The translations under genes were made by a program, and so were the position numbers. From Xanthomonas cissicola (GTDB taxonomy: Bacteria; Pseudomonadota; Gammaproteobacteria; Xanthomonadales; Xanthomonadaceae), in contig NZ_VZPL01000003.1 in NCBI RefSeq assembly GCF_008801575.1, positions 1-64,000 of the forward strand: 64,000 nt of DNA, in the 5' to 3' direction. Of this stretch, positions 31,810-41,185 are shown piece after piece. How positions within the stretch are numbered: the stretch's first letter is position 1; every line of letters starts with the position of its first letter. The notes below the pieces were generated by a model. It made no database searches, had not been told where the DNA came from, and saw nothing but the letters and a program-made list of their open reading frames with translations.

Positions 31810-31932
31810 TTTCAAACCTCTCGACAGGAGATAGACCTCTGGCGACGGCTTGAGGTGACACGGTGGGGGTGCTGCGTGCAGCAGGCTCACGACGCGTGTG
31901 CGAGGCAGTGCAGCAGTCAAGATTGTCCGGGC

Positions 31933-31961
31933 ATTCTACACAGATGCGATTCATTCTCAAA
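31933..31961 (-). promoter_or_regulatory. Fur-box-overlapped promoter of the siderophore receptor operon
   Basis: On the minus strand TTGAGA (31960-31955) and TAGAAT (31938-31933) are 16 bases apart. The core TGAGAATGAATCGCA (31959-31945) agrees at 13 of 15 positions with the Fur consensus TGAGAATnATTCTCA and covers the -35 box and spacer. This predicts repression by iron-loaded Fur and a leader of about 115 bases. Confidence 0.7.
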
Positions 31962-32190
31962 TCGAATCGTGGTGATGGCGCAGCCGCATGCCGGCAGTGC
32001 AGTCCTGCGGCACCTCATACAGTCACGTCCGGCGCACGCATCGCGGGCATCTGCATCAACTGCGTATAGACGCGACGGTCGCGCAAATGGTGTCAATCAA
32101 ACGCGCCGAACGCCGTGACGCAGAGCGGTGTTGCTGGCTACGCCTTGATAAAGGCGGTGTCTGCAACACACGCCAATCGCGCAGCGCGCC

Positions 32191-32841
32191 TTACCTCAAC
32201 GCAAGCAGCTCGCGCATGTCGTCGATGATGGCCACGGCACCGGCGGTCTGCACATCGAAGCCACGCAGGTAGCCATAACACACCATCGCCAGCGGCATGT
32301 TCGCGGCGTTCGCAGCGGCGGCATCGGTGGCCGAATCGCCGACCATCAAACACTGTTGCGGGCGACGCTGAAAATCATGGGCAAGCTGCAGCAGCGGCGC
32401 CGGGTCGGGCTTGCGCTGCGGCAACGAATCGCCACCGAGCACACGGCTGAAGTGCGCGGCGATGCCCAGATGCTCCAGCAACGGCGCGATAAAACGCGCT
32501 GGTTTGTTGGTGCACAAGGCCAGCGTGACGCCCGCATTGCGCAAGCCCGTCAGCGCCTCGGCAACGCCGGGATACAACTGCGGGTCGTGCAGCAGGCTCG
32601 CCTCGTAATGGCGCATCATCACCGGCATCGCCGCATCGGCATCGCAGGTGCTGCCGGCTTCGCGCAGTGCGATGGCAAGCAGGACATGCACACCTTCGCC
32701 GATCCAGCCGCGGATCGTTTCTTCGCTGAACTGCTGCAGCCCCAATTCCTGCAAGGTGCCGTTGAGAGCCTCGGCAATATTGGGTGCGCTGTCCACCAGC
32801 GTGCCATCCAGATCGAAGATCACCAGCGAATACGGAAACAT
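32191..32841 (-). CDS. gph: Phosphoglycolate phosphatase (HAD family)
   Basis: This 216-residue HAD hydrolase dephosphorylates 2-phosphoglycolate formed during DNA repair and metabolism. Motif I is FDLDGTLVDS (residues ~9-18), motif II is CTNKPA, motif III is the lysine in QRKPDPAPL and motif IV is VGDSATDAAAA; the cap domain lies between motifs I and II. The ATG at 32841 gives the standard start MFPYSLVIFDLDG. It stands before dinB on the same strand, but 143 bp apart, so co-transcription is unproven. A related sugar phosphatase is possible. Confidence 0.87.
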   Translation of the reverse strand: MFPYSLVIFDLDGTLVDSAPNIAEALNGTLQELGLQQFSEETIRGWIGEGVHVLLAIALREAGSTCDADAAMPVMMRHYEASLLHDPQLYPGVAEALTGLRNAGVTLALCTNKPARFIAPLLEHLGIAAHFSRVLGGDSLPQRKPDPAPLLQLAHDFQRRPQQCLMVGDSATDAAAANAANMPLAMVCYGYLRGFDVQTAGAVAIIDDMRELLALR

Positions 32842-32983
32842 TCGGACGGCCTCGTGTGCGGGAGAGGCGCAGTGTACGCAGTGCAAGATTCAGCGCGCGT
32901 CACTGCGAAGCGCTGGGGATTGCTCGCCGCCTGCGTCAGATGCAGCCATCGCCGCATGCGACACGCAATGCGGCACGGACCGC

Positions 32984-34063
32984 TCACTCCAACGGCGGCA
33001 TCTGGCCGAACAGCTGCCCCTGCACCGCGCCATTCTCGACATCGCTGAAACCGCCCAAGCCCACACCGACCAGGCGATAGCGCGTCTGCGCGGGCAGCTC
33101 CACGCGGCGGGTCAATGCCAGGGCGATCTGCGCCAGCGCCTCCTGCGAGGTAGGCGGCTGCTCGGGCGTGTAGGAGCGCGTCAGGATGCGAAAATTCGAG
33201 GTCTTCAATTTCAGCACGACGGTGCGGCGGATGCGTTCGGTGCGGCGCGTGGCCAGCCAGGTTTTTTCGGCCAGGCGCAGGATGTGCGGGGCCAACGCAT
33301 CAAGCGCCAGGTCTTCGCTGAAGGTGTCTTCCGAGGAGACCGATTGCACTTCCTGATCCGGCTCGACCGGGCGCTCGTCGATGCCGCGCGCGCGGCGATA
33401 CAGACTCTGACCGAAACTGCCGAAATGCGCCTGCAGTTCTTCCAATGGCCGCTGGCGCAGATCGGCCACGGTGACGATGCCCAGCGCCGCCAACTTGCCA
33501 TCCATCACCTTACCCACGCCGGGAATGCGATTGACCTTGAGCGGCAGCAGAAATGCATCCACGCGGCTGGGCGCGATCACGAACTGGCCATCGGGCTTTC
33601 GCCAATCCGACGCGATCTTGGCCAGGAACTTGTTCGGCGCGATGCCGGCCGATGCCGTGAGCTGGGTTTCTTCGCGGATCTGTGTGCGGATCAACTGCGC
33701 GACCTCGGTGGCCAGCTGCATGCCGGTTTTGGCGTGCGTGACGTCCAGATATGCCTCGTCCAGCGACAACGGCTCCACCAAGTCGGTATGACGATGGAAA
33801 ATTCCGCGCACTTGCCGCGACACCGCCTTGTAGCGCGCAAAATCCGGCGGCACGAAGATCGCATCCGGGCACAGGCGTTCGGCACGCACGGCCGGCATTG
33901 CCGAGCGAATGCCGAAGATCCGCGCTTCGTAGGAGGCCGCGCACACCACCGAACGCGCACCGCGCCAGGCCACCACCACCGGCTTGCCACGCAGGCTAGG
34001 GTCGTCACGCTGCTCCACGGACGCGTAGAACGCATCCATGTCCACGTGCACGATCTTGCGCAT
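32984..34063 (-). CDS. dinB: DNA polymerase IV (Y family)
   Basis: This 359-residue translesion polymerase has catalytic acids in VHVDMDAFYASVEQ (D8) and SLDEAYLD, a steric-gate region FYASVE, a helix-hairpin-helix in VNRIPGVGKVMDGKLAALGI, and a little-finger domain after ~240. The C-terminal QGQLFGQMPPLE resembles a beta-clamp binding peptide (QLFG). ATG at 34063 is chosen (MRKIVHVDMDAFY); the longer frame adds residues with no family match. No LexA-like box is clear upstream. The 345 bp between dinB and fabA shows no gene. Confidence 0.93.
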   Translation of the reverse strand: MRKIVHVDMDAFYASVEQRDDPSLRGKPVVVAWRGARSVVCAASYEARIFGIRSAMPAVRAERLCPDAIFVPPDFARYKAVSRQVRGIFHRHTDLVEPLSLDEAYLDVTHAKTGMQLATEVAQLIRTQIREETQLTASAGIAPNKFLAKIASDWRKPDGQFVIAPSRVDAFLLPLKVNRIPGVGKVMDGKLAALGIVTVADLRQRPLEELQAHFGSFGQSLYRRARGIDERPVEPDQEVQSVSSEDTFSEDLALDALAPHILRLAEKTWLATRRTERIRRTVVLKLKTSNFRILTRSYTPEQPPTSQEALAQIALALTRRVELPAQTRYRLVGVGLGGFSDVENGAVQGQLFGQMPPLE

Positions 34064-34408
34064 CAAGCGGATTCTCTGTCGCAGGTCTGCGCTCATGATA
34101 AGCCAGCGCCGTCTCACATCTTGCGTCGAGAGACTTCACCGCGCATTCGTAAAGCGAGCACGAGCGCGCGCCGAACACCAACGGTTGCGCATCCGATGAC
34201 AGCGCGTGCAAAGCCGACAACGCGGGCCTGCACGCACGCATCGACCGCAGGCCCGAGCGCTGTGATGTGGCATGCAGCAGCGTATCTGCGCGCTGCGCAG
34301 TCAGCGGAAAACAGCACGCATGCGTACGGATAAAACGTTTGATTGAACCGCGCGACCTCATGCACCCTTCCCGGCCTCGCCTTTCGCTCCTTGCAGGAAA
34401 CGTTCGTC

Positions 34409-34924
34409 ATGACTCGTCAAAGTACGTACTCGCGCGACCAATTGCTGGCCAGCGCGCGTGGGGAATTGTTTGCGCCCGACAGTGGCCGTCTGCCCAATGA
34501 TCCGATGCTGATGTTCGACCGCATTACCGAGATCAGCGACACCGGCGGCGCACATGGCAAGGGCGTGATTCGTGCCGAACTGGATATCCGCCCTGACCTA
34601 TGGTTCTTCGGCTGCCACTTCATCGGCGACCCGGTGATGCCAGGCTGCCTGGGCCTGGATGCGATGTGGCAGCTCACCGGCTTTTTCCTCACCTGGATCG
34701 GCGCGCCGGGCCGTGGCCGCGCATTGGGCTGCGGCGAGGTCAAGTTCACCGGCCAGGTGCTGCCCAGCGCCAGGCTGGTGCGCTACGAGATCGATGTCAG
34801 CCGCGTCATCAACCGCAAGCTGGTGATGGCGCAGACCGATGCACGCATGCTGGTGGATGGGCGCGAGATCTACACCGCCAAGGATCTGCGTGTGGGCATG
34901 TTCACTTCAACGGAGAATTTCTGA
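34409..34924 (+). CDS. fabA: 3-hydroxydecanoyl-ACP dehydratase/isomerase
   Basis: This 171-residue hot-dog fold enzyme dehydrates 3-hydroxydecanoyl-ACP and isomerises the trans-2 product to cis-3-decenoyl-ACP, the branch point to unsaturated fatty acids. The catalytic His70 and Asp84 lie in [32 protein letters not shown] precedes the ATG at 34409. Its stop shares bases with the start of fabB (TGATG), the classic fabAB pair for anaerobic-type unsaturated fatty acid synthesis. Confidence 0.97.
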   Translation: MTRQSTYSRDQLLASARGELFAPDSGRLPNDPMLMFDRITEISDTGGAHGKGVIRAELDIRPDLWFFGCHFIGDPVMPGCLGLDAMWQLTGFFLTWIGAPGRGRALGCGEVKFTGQVLPSARLVRYEIDVSRVINRKLVMAQTDARMLVDGREIYTAKDLRVGMFTSTENF

Positions 34925-36132
34925 TGCGTCGCGTCGTCATTACCGGAATGGGCATCACCTCATGCCTGGGCAACGATCTGGACACCGTCTCCAGCGCATT
35001 GCGCGAGAGCCGCTCTGGCATCACCGCGCTGCCCGATCACGCCGAAGCAGGCCTGCGTAGCCAGGTCGGCGGTGCGGTGGCGCTGGATCTGGACAGCCTG
35101 ATCGACCGTAAGCTCAAACGCTTCATGGGCGATGCCTCGGCCTACGCGTACTTGGCAATGCGCGACGCGATCGCCGATGCGGGCCTGGATGCCGAGCTGG
35201 TCAGCGGCCTGCGTACCGGCGTGATTGCCGGCTCCGGTGGCGGCTCCAGCCAATGGCAGGTGGAAACCGCCGATCTGCTGCGCAACCGTGGCGTGCGCAA
35301 GGTGGGCCCATACATGGTGCCGCGCACGATGTGTTCGTCAGTGTCCGCATCGCTAGCCACTGCGTTCAAAATACGCGGACTGAGCTACTCGCTGTCGGCC
35401 GCGTGCGCGACGTCTGCGCATTGCATCGGTGCGTCGGCAGATCTGATCCGGCATGGCGCACAGGACGTGATGTTCGCCGGTGGCGGCGAAGAACTGCACT
35501 GGACGATGAGCGTGATGTTCGATGCGATGGGCGCGCTGTCCACCGGTTTCAACGATCGCCCCGCCGTGGCCTCGCGCCCGTACGATGCGCAGCGCGATGG
35601 CTTCGTCATCGGCAGCGGCGGCGGCATGCTGGTGCTGGAAGACTACGATCACGCCATCGCACGCGGCGCACGCATCCATGCCGAACTGCTCGGCTATGGC
35701 GTGACCTCCGACGGTGCCGACATGGTCGCGCCCAGCGGCGAAGGCGCCGTGCGCTGCATGCACATGGCCATGCAGGGGCTGCAGCATCCCATCGATTACC
35801 TCAACACGCATGGCACGTCCACGCCGCTGGGCGATGTCACCGAACTGTGCGCGGTGCGCGAGGTATTCGGCGACAACGTGCCGCCGCTGTCTTCGACCAA
35901 GGGGCTCTCCGGGCACTCGCTGGGCGCGGCCAGCGTGCACGAGGCGATCTACAGCCTGCTGATGCTGCGCGATGGCTTCATGGCCGGCTCGGCGCATATC
36001 GACGACCTCGATCCGCGCGCCGAAGGCTTTCCCATCTTGCGGCAGACGCAGGACGCGACCTTGAACACGGTGATGTCCAACAGTTTCGGCTTTGGTGGCA
36101 CCAACGCGGCACTGGTCTTCGGGCGAACCTAA
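34924..36132 (+). CDS. fabB: 3-oxoacyl-ACP synthase I
   Basis: This 402-residue beta-ketoacyl-ACP synthase elongates the cis-3-decenoyl-ACP made by FabA. The catalytic triad is Cys161 (SAACATSAH), His296 ([11 protein letters not shown]) and His331 (GHSLGAAS). The glycine-rich [12 protein letters not shown] ends the second thiolase-like half. ATG at 34924 overlaps the fabA stop; a longer open frame running back through fabA in another frame is discarded. No obvious terminator follows. Confidence 0.96.
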   Translation: MRRVVITGMGITSCLGNDLDTVSSALRESRSGITALPDHAEAGLRSQVGGAVALDLDSLIDRKLKRFMGDASAYAYLAMRDAIADAGLDAELVSGLRTGVIAGSGGGSSQWQVETADLLRNRGVRKVGPYMVPRTMCSSVSASLATAFKIRGLSYSLSAACATSAHCIGASADLIRHGAQDVMFAGGGEELHWTMSVMFDAMGALSTGFNDRPAVASRPYDAQRDGFVIGSGGGMLVLEDYDHAIARGARIHAELLGYGVTSDGADMVAPSGEGAVRCMHMAMQGLQHPIDYLNTHGTSTPLGDVTELCAVREVFGDNVPPLSSTKGLSGHSLGAASVHEAIYSLLMLRDGFMAGSAHIDDLDPRAEGFPILRQTQDATLNTVMSNSFGFGGTNAALVFGRT

Positions 36133-36221
36133 ACCATCTGCCCGCATCGGTGCCATCCAAGCCGATGCAGGCATTCACACGATGTCGTCTGTCGCGCTGC
36201 AGCGCCTACGTAAACCGCCGA

Positions 36222-37046
36222 TCAAGAGTCCTGCCCGAGACTGCTGGGCCGACTGCGGTCATCAGACGATCCTGCGGCTGCAGAGGGGGTTTCATGCGGA
36301 CGCGCCATCCAGGCCGATCCGAACGCGGCAGCCGCGCCGACGCCCCAGACCACGGATGAGGCGGTGCTAAGTTTCACCGCCGTGAGCGGCGCGTCCTGCT
36401 GAGCGGCCGTAGTGGCGGCAGCGGCAAGCCCGGCAGCGGCGATGTTTGCTGCACCGCTGACGCCCTGCAGCACCCGGCTTGGAAGAACGGTGGCGGTATC
36501 GCTGGCAGCACGCACCAGGTTGGCCCCACCGTTCAATGCCCAGGCCGCCGCCGATGCATACGCCACACGGGTGCTGTCGTTTCCGTTCAGCGAAGGAGCC
36601 AGCGCACTGAGTACGCCAGCGGCAGCGCCTACCATATTGGCGCTTGAAACCAATGCATTGGCGGGCACGTTGCCGGCCTGATTGATGACCGCGCCACCAG
36701 CCCACAGGGCACCACTGACAATACTGGTGAGCTCGGCTGGCCGCTGCTGCGACGCAGACAGTTGTGCAGCGGCCACCGAGAGCCCCGACGCCGCTGCGTC
36801 CACTAATGGGCCGCCGTATGCGCCCACCTGCTGCAATAAGCCCGGCGCATCGGCATGCGAGGGCTCTGCAGAAACGTCGGTATTGGCCCGAATCGCCGCA
36901 CGGGATGGTGCCCGTCCAAGCGAAGACAACGCATTTTCGCTGGAGGGTGTGGCAGGTACCGATGCAGTTTGACTATCGATACCCGCTTCCACATCAATGC
37001 CGGTCGCCGCATGCGACGTCATGGATGACACGTTGCCAATCACCAT
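36222..37046 (-). CDS. Unrecognised Ala/Ser-rich protein
   Basis: No family was recognised for this 274-residue protein. The first ~60 residues are rich in Ser, Thr, Ala and Asp with no hydrophobic signal (MVIGNVSSMTSHAATG...). The middle (~70-240) is Ala/Gly-rich with several moderately hydrophobic helices (SGLSVAAAQLSAS, VLSALAPSL, AANIAAAGLAAAATTAA, VVWGVGAAAAFGSAW). The tail is Ser/Asp/Arg-rich (SSDDRSRPSS). The N-terminus resembles secretion signals of type III effectors, but no PIP box (TTCGC-N15-TTCGC) is found in the AT-rich upstream region. The ATG at 37046 starts the family-like soluble N-terminus; a longer frame to 37130 is possible. Confidence 0.65.
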   Translation of the reverse strand: MVIGNVSSMTSHAATGIDVEAGIDSQTASVPATPSSENALSSLGRAPSRAAIRANTDVSAEPSHADAPGLLQQVGAYGGPLVDAAASGLSVAAAQLSASQQRPAELTSIVSGALWAGGAVINQAGNVPANALVSSANMVGAAAGVLSALAPSLNGNDSTRVAYASAAAWALNGGANLVRAASDTATVLPSRVLQGVSGAANIAAAGLAAAATTAAQQDAPLTAVKLSTASSVVWGVGAAAAFGSAWMARPHETPSAAAGSSDDRSRPSSLGQDS

Positions 37047-37205
37047 TTTTGACTCCTGGCCGCGTTGGACACGATCGGACTCTAGCAAGTGCCTAAATAA
37101 AAAAGCTGCAATCCAGTAGGAATGAAGCATAAATTTCGCATAACGCTTGCGTGGACTGCACCGTTCACCAATGCAATGCAGATGCCAATTGGCCGTACAG
37201 GCCTC

Positions 37206-39230
37206 TCAGCCCGCCATGCCGTTATGCCGTAGCAGCGCATCGATGGTCGGGGCCCGACTGCGGAAGGCGCGGAAGTTCTCTGCCGCCGGACGACTGCCGC
37301 CACGCGCAAGCACCTCGGCGCGGAACCGTGCGCCGGTCTGCTCCAGTTGATCTGGCGCTTCTTCGAATGCGGCATAGGCATCGGCGCTGAGCACTTCGGC
37401 CCATTTATAGCTGTAATAGCCGGCCGCATAGCCGCCGGCAAAAATATGGCTGAACTGATGCGGAAAGCGATTCCATGCCGGCGGCCGATTGACCGCCACT
37501 TCGTCGCGCACGCGCTCGATCAATTGCAGCACGCTGTCCTGGGCCGGGTCGTAGCTGCCGTGCAGCTGCATGTCGAACAAGGCGAATTCCAGCTGGCGCA
37601 CGGTGAACATGCCGCTCTGGAAATTACGCGCCGCCAGCAGCCGATCGAACAGATTACGCGGCAACGGCTCGCCGGTCTGCACGTGCGCGGTCATCGCCTG
37701 CACGCGCGCCCACTCCCAGCAGAAGTTTTCCATGAACTGGCTGGGCAACTCAACCGCGTCCCATTCCACGCCGTTGATGCCGGCCACGCCCAGCTCGCCA
37801 ACGCGCGTGAGCAACTGATGCAGGCCGTGGCCCATTTCATGGAACAGCGTGGTGACTTCGCCGTGGCGAAAGGTGGCCGGCGCATCGCCGCTGCCGCGCC
37901 CGAAGTTGCACACCAGATACACCAGCGGCGTCTGCACGCCGTTGGCGGTGTTGCGGCGGTTGCGGCAATCGTCCATCCACGCGCCGCCACGTTTGCCTTC
38001 ACGCGCGTACAGGTCCAGATAGAACTGGCCGACCAGGGCGCCGTGCGCATCTTCCAACCGGTAAAACCGCACATCCGGGTGCCAGACCGGTGCGCTGTCG
38101 GGTTTGACGGTGAGCCCATACAGGCTGTGGATCACATCGAACAGGCCGGCCAGCACCTTCGGCTCGGTGAAGTACTGCTTCACCTCCTGCTCGGAAAAGC
38201 TGTAACGCGCCTGCTTGAGTTTTTCCGAAACGTAGGCCAGGTCCCAGGCCTGCAGTTCATCCAGACCCAACTCGTCGCGCGCAAAGGCTTCCAGTTCGGC
38301 GCGGTCGCGCTGTGCATGCGGCTTGGCGCGCGCAGCCAGATCGCGCAGGAAGCCCATCACCTCGTCGGGGCTCTGCGCCATTTTGGTAGCAACCGAATAG
38401 TCGGCGTAACTGGCAAAGCCAAGCAGCTGTGCCAACTCGGCGCGCAGGGCCAGGATGCGATCGATGTTGGCGCTGTTGTCCAGCGTGGCATCGCCGAATT
38501 CGGACGCGCGCTCGGCATTGGCGCGATACAGCCGCGCGCGCAGGTCGCGGCTGTCGGCATCGCTCTGCACCGGCAGATAGCACGGCATCTGCAAGGTGAA
38601 TTTCCAGCCCCGCACGCCGTCCTTTTCGGCGGCCGCGCGTGCGGCGGCAATCACTTCGGCCGGCAGTCCCGACAGCTGGGTTTGGTCTTCGGTCAGGTAC
38701 GACCACGCATCGGTGGCGTCGAGCACGTTCTGCGAAAACCTGGCTGCCAATGCCGAGAGTTCTTCCTGGATCTGCGCGAACCGCGCCTTGGCGGCATCAT
38801 CGAGTTCGGCACCGTCCAAGCGGAAATCGCGTAGCGCATTGTCCAGCACCTTGCGACGCGCCTCATCGAAGTGTGCGGCTTCCGGCGATTGCGCCAGTGC
38901 CTTGTATTGCGCATACAACGCCAGGTTCTGCGCCAGCGCGCTGCCGAAGCGGCTCACCTTGGGCAGATTGCTGTTGTAGGCCTCGCGCAGCTCGGGCGTG
39001 TTGACCACCGCCTGCAGATGCCCCACCTGCCCCCAGGCACGCCATAGCCGCTCGGTGGCATCGTCCAGCGGCGTGACGAAGCTGTCCCAGCGCACCGGGC
39101 TGACCTGCTCGGCTGCCTTCACCGCCGCCTCGGCCTCGGCGAGCAATTGGTCGATCGCCGGGCCCACGTGTTCGGGGCGGATCGCATCGAAGGACGGCAG
39201 TCCGGACAGATCGAGCAGCGGGTTGGTCAT
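37206..39230 (-). CDS. prlC: Oligopeptidase A (M3 family)
   Basis: This 674-residue cytoplasmic zinc peptidase degrades oligopeptides, including cleaved signal peptides. The zinc motif HEMGHGLH and the third ligand in the following GINGVEWDAVELPSQFMENF identify the M3A family; the TNPLLDLSGLPSFDAIRPEHVGPAI start and the GGYAAGYYSYKWAEVLSADAY end are those of PrlC/OpdA. ATG at 39230 is preferred over a start five codons upstream. It ends 160 bp from the preceding gene on the same strand. The 200 bp upstream of it shows no feature. Confidence 0.93.
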   Translation of the reverse strand: MTNPLLDLSGLPSFDAIRPEHVGPAIDQLLAEAEAAVKAAEQVSPVRWDSFVTPLDDATERLWRAWGQVGHLQAVVNTPELREAYNSNLPKVSRFGSALAQNLALYAQYKALAQSPEAAHFDEARRKVLDNALRDFRLDGAELDDAAKARFAQIQEELSALAARFSQNVLDATDAWSYLTEDQTQLSGLPAEVIAAARAAAEKDGVRGWKFTLQMPCYLPVQSDADSRDLRARLYRANAERASEFGDATLDNSANIDRILALRAELAQLLGFASYADYSVATKMAQSPDEVMGFLRDLAARAKPHAQRDRAELEAFARDELGLDELQAWDLAYVSEKLKQARYSFSEQEVKQYFTEPKVLAGLFDVIHSLYGLTVKPDSAPVWHPDVRFYRLEDAHGALVGQFYLDLYAREGKRGGAWMDDCRNRRNTANGVQTPLVYLVCNFGRGSGDAPATFRHGEVTTLFHEMGHGLHQLLTRVGELGVAGINGVEWDAVELPSQFMENFCWEWARVQAMTAHVQTGEPLPRNLFDRLLAARNFQSGMFTVRQLEFALFDMQLHGSYDPAQDSVLQLIERVRDEVAVNRPPAWNRFPHQFSHIFAGGYAAGYYSYKWAEVLSADAYAAFEEAPDQLEQTGARFRAEVLARGGSRPAAENFRAFRSRAPTIDALLRHNGMAG

Positions 39231-39429
39231 GGAGCGCTCCGGCAATGGACTGGATAAGTAGATTCAAAGATCGGCAAACGTGGCAGGCAAACCGTGGCGC
39301 ACAACCGCCAGCAGGCTGAGCACGGCGCCAGGGGCACGGTGCCCGCCCGTACCTGCCGACTGCGGACACCGATCGCACCGGCGTGGCGGTGAGCGCAGCG
39401 CCTTGATGCTCACGTCCCGGATATGGCGG

Positions 39430-40533
39430 TCATTCCAGCGCCGCACAAGGCAAGGCAGGCAAATCGCTGCCGTTCACGGCCAGCGCAATGGCGGCATCGC
39501 TGTCGCTGACATCGATCGCGCGCGCCTCGTACCAGGCCGGGTCGTAATAACTGTGCGCGTAACGTTCGCCGGCATCGCACAGGATGGTGACGATGGAGCC
39601 CTGCCGGCCCTCGTCGCGCATGCGCCGGGCGGCGTGCAGCACGCCGACGAAGTTGGTGCCGGTGGAGCCGCCCACGCGGCGGCCAAGCGTGGCGCTGACG
39701 TGGCGCATCGCCGCCAGGCTCAGCGCATCGGGCACCTTGATCATCACATCCACGCAGCTGGCGATGAAGCTCGATTCCACCCGCGGGCGGCCGATGCCTT
39801 CGATGCGCGAGCCGCCGGTGATGGCCAGCTCCTTGGGGCATTGGCCGTCCACTGCGCGGCAATAGCCGTCGAAGAACACCGACACTTCCGGGTCGGCGCA
39901 CAGGATGCGGGTGGCATGGCGCCGATAGCGCACGTAGCGGCCCAGGGTGGCGCTGGTACCGCCAGTGCCGGGGCTGCAGACGATCCAGTCCGGGATCGGG
40001 TGCGGCTCTTCGGCCAGTTGCTTGAAGATCGATTCGGCGATGTTGTTGTTGGCGCGCCAGTCGGTGGCGCGCTCGGCGTAGGTGAACTGGTCCATGAAGT
40101 GCCCGCCGGTCTCGCGTGCGAGCTGGTGCGAGGCGCTGTCCAGATCGCAGGCGCGCTCGACCAGGTGGCAGCGGCCGCCCTGGAATTCGATCGCGGCGAT
40201 CTTCTCCGGCGAGGTCGAGGCCGGCATCACCGCGATGAAGGGCACGCCGAGCAGGCGCGCGAAATACGCTTCGGAAATGGCCGTGGAGCCGCTGGACGCC
40301 TCGATCACCGGGCACCCGGCGCGCAGCCAGCCATTGGTGAGCGCGTACAGGAACAGCGAGCGCGCCAGGCGGTGCTTGAGGCTGCCGGTCGGGTGGCTGG
40401 ACTCGTCCTTGAAGTACAGGTCGATGCCCGGATAGCCCGGCAGTTCCATCGGAATCAGGTGGGTGTCGGCCGACCGATTGAAATCGGCTTCGATCTTCTG
40501 GATGGCGGCGGCCACCCACTGGCGCTGCGACAT
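39430..40533 (-). CDS. PLP-dependent cysteine synthase-family enzyme, Cds1-like
   Basis: This 367-residue fold-type II PLP enzyme has the PLP lysine in [14 protein letters not shown], the substrate loop [15 protein letters not shown] and the phosphate-binding GTGGTSAT. The long conserved strings [32 protein letters not shown] and [10 protein letters not shown] match the group of the mycobacterial L-cysteine desulfhydrase Cds1, which releases H2S from cysteine, rather than CysK/CysM. The ATG at 40533 gives [17 protein letters not shown], the family start. It is divergent from the copper operon with 90 bp between. Desulfhydrase activity is inferred from similarity only. Confidence 0.8.
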   Translation of the reverse strand: MSQRQWVAAAIQKIEADFNRSADTHLIPMELPGYPGIDLYFKDESSHPTGSLKHRLARSLFLYALTNGWLRAGCPVIEASSGSTAISEAYFARLLGVPFIAVMPASTSPEKIAAIEFQGGRCHLVERACDLDSASHQLARETGGHFMDQFTYAERATDWRANNNIAESIFKQLAEEPHPIPDWIVCSPGTGGTSATLGRYVRYRRHATRILCADPEVSVFFDGYCRAVDGQCPKELAITGGSRIEGIGRPRVESSFIASCVDVMIKVPDALSLAAMRHVSATLGRRVGGSTGTNFVGVLHAARRMRDEGRQGSIVTILCDAGERYAHSYYDPAWYEARAIDVSDSDAAIALAVNGSDLPALPCAALE

Positions 40534-40556
40534 GGCAGGACTTGGCTGCAAAAGTA

Positions 40557-40572
40557 GCGGTAATTCTACCGC
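40557..40572. promoter_or_regulatory. Inverted repeat between the Cds1-like gene and copL
   Basis: Perfect inverted repeat GCGGTA-ATTC-TACCGC in the 90-bp divergent intergenic region. It is well placed to be an operator for one or both directions; the regulator is unknown. Confidence 0.4.
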
Positions 40573-40623
40573 CGTCGCCTGCCCGCCTACGCAGCCAGCG
40601 CATCGGGCGGACAGCTGGGGCCG

Positions 40624-41079
40624 ATGCTATGCTCGCCGCACCTGTCACTGCCTCGACTGTCCGTGCTGCATCGCCTGCTCCGCCTGCTGCTGTGCCTGTG
40701 CCTGGTTGCCAACACGGCCACCGGCGCGTGGGCGTCTGTGGGCATGGCCATGCCGGCAATGGCGTCGGGCACGAGGCCCGCCGCGCCCATGGCGGGCACT
40801 GCCGCGACCACGCAGACGGAGCAGCCGGCTGCCCTGCCGTGCCATGAGGCGATGCCTCCGCCGACTGCCATGCAGGTGCACGATAAGGCCACGCATGCGC
40901 ACGCGCCCGACTGCTGCAAACTGGGCAGCTGCGATTGCCTGCAGCACTGCAGCCTCGCCTTGTTGACCTTGCCTGCCGTACCCGCGGGCCTGCTCGGCCA
41001 CCCGGCGCTGCCGGACACATTGACCGAGGGGCGCAGCAGCCCGCTGCCCGACCAACCGGTGCGACCTCCCATCGCCTGA
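40624..41079 (+). CDS. copL: CopL-family copper regulatory/metal-binding protein
   Basis: This small exported protein has up to 151 residues. A hydrophobic leader ([20 protein letters not shown]) is followed by a Met/His/Cys-rich part ([48 protein letters not shown]) suited to binding copper. In Xanthomonas CopL is needed for copper-inducible expression of copAB. The ATG at 40624 has GGGG just upstream; an in-frame GTG at 40663 would give a more compact signal peptide and remains possible. copA follows 106 bp downstream on the same strand. Confidence 0.8.
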   Translation: MLCSPHLSLPRLSVLHRLLRLLLCLCLVANTATGAWASVGMAMPAMASGTRPAAPMAGTAATTQTEQPAALPCHEAMPPPTAMQVHDKATHAHAPDCCKLGSCDCLQHCSLALLTLPAVPAGLLGHPALPDTLTEGRSSPLPDQPVRPPIA

Positions 41080-41185
41080 GCGCCGGCGGCCCTGCCTTGG
41101 CCGTCCTCGGCCCCGCGCGTACTTGCGGGTTCCCTCAGTTGTGCGCTGCGCCCATCTCTTGCCGATGGAGCGCGCAGGAGATGTC

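Noticed and set aside
34064-34130. LexA box upstream of dinB
   Set aside because: No TTAG-N6-TACTA or CTG-N10-CAG type element could be aligned convincingly.
34600-36132. A 510-residue version of FabB starting inside fabA
   Set aside because: The extra N-terminus is an out-of-frame reading of fabA, and the real start at 34924 overlaps the fabA stop.
37047-37200. PIP box in front of the Ala-rich gene
   Set aside because: Only one TTCGC is present, on the wrong strand; no TTCGC-N15-TTCGC arrangement was found.
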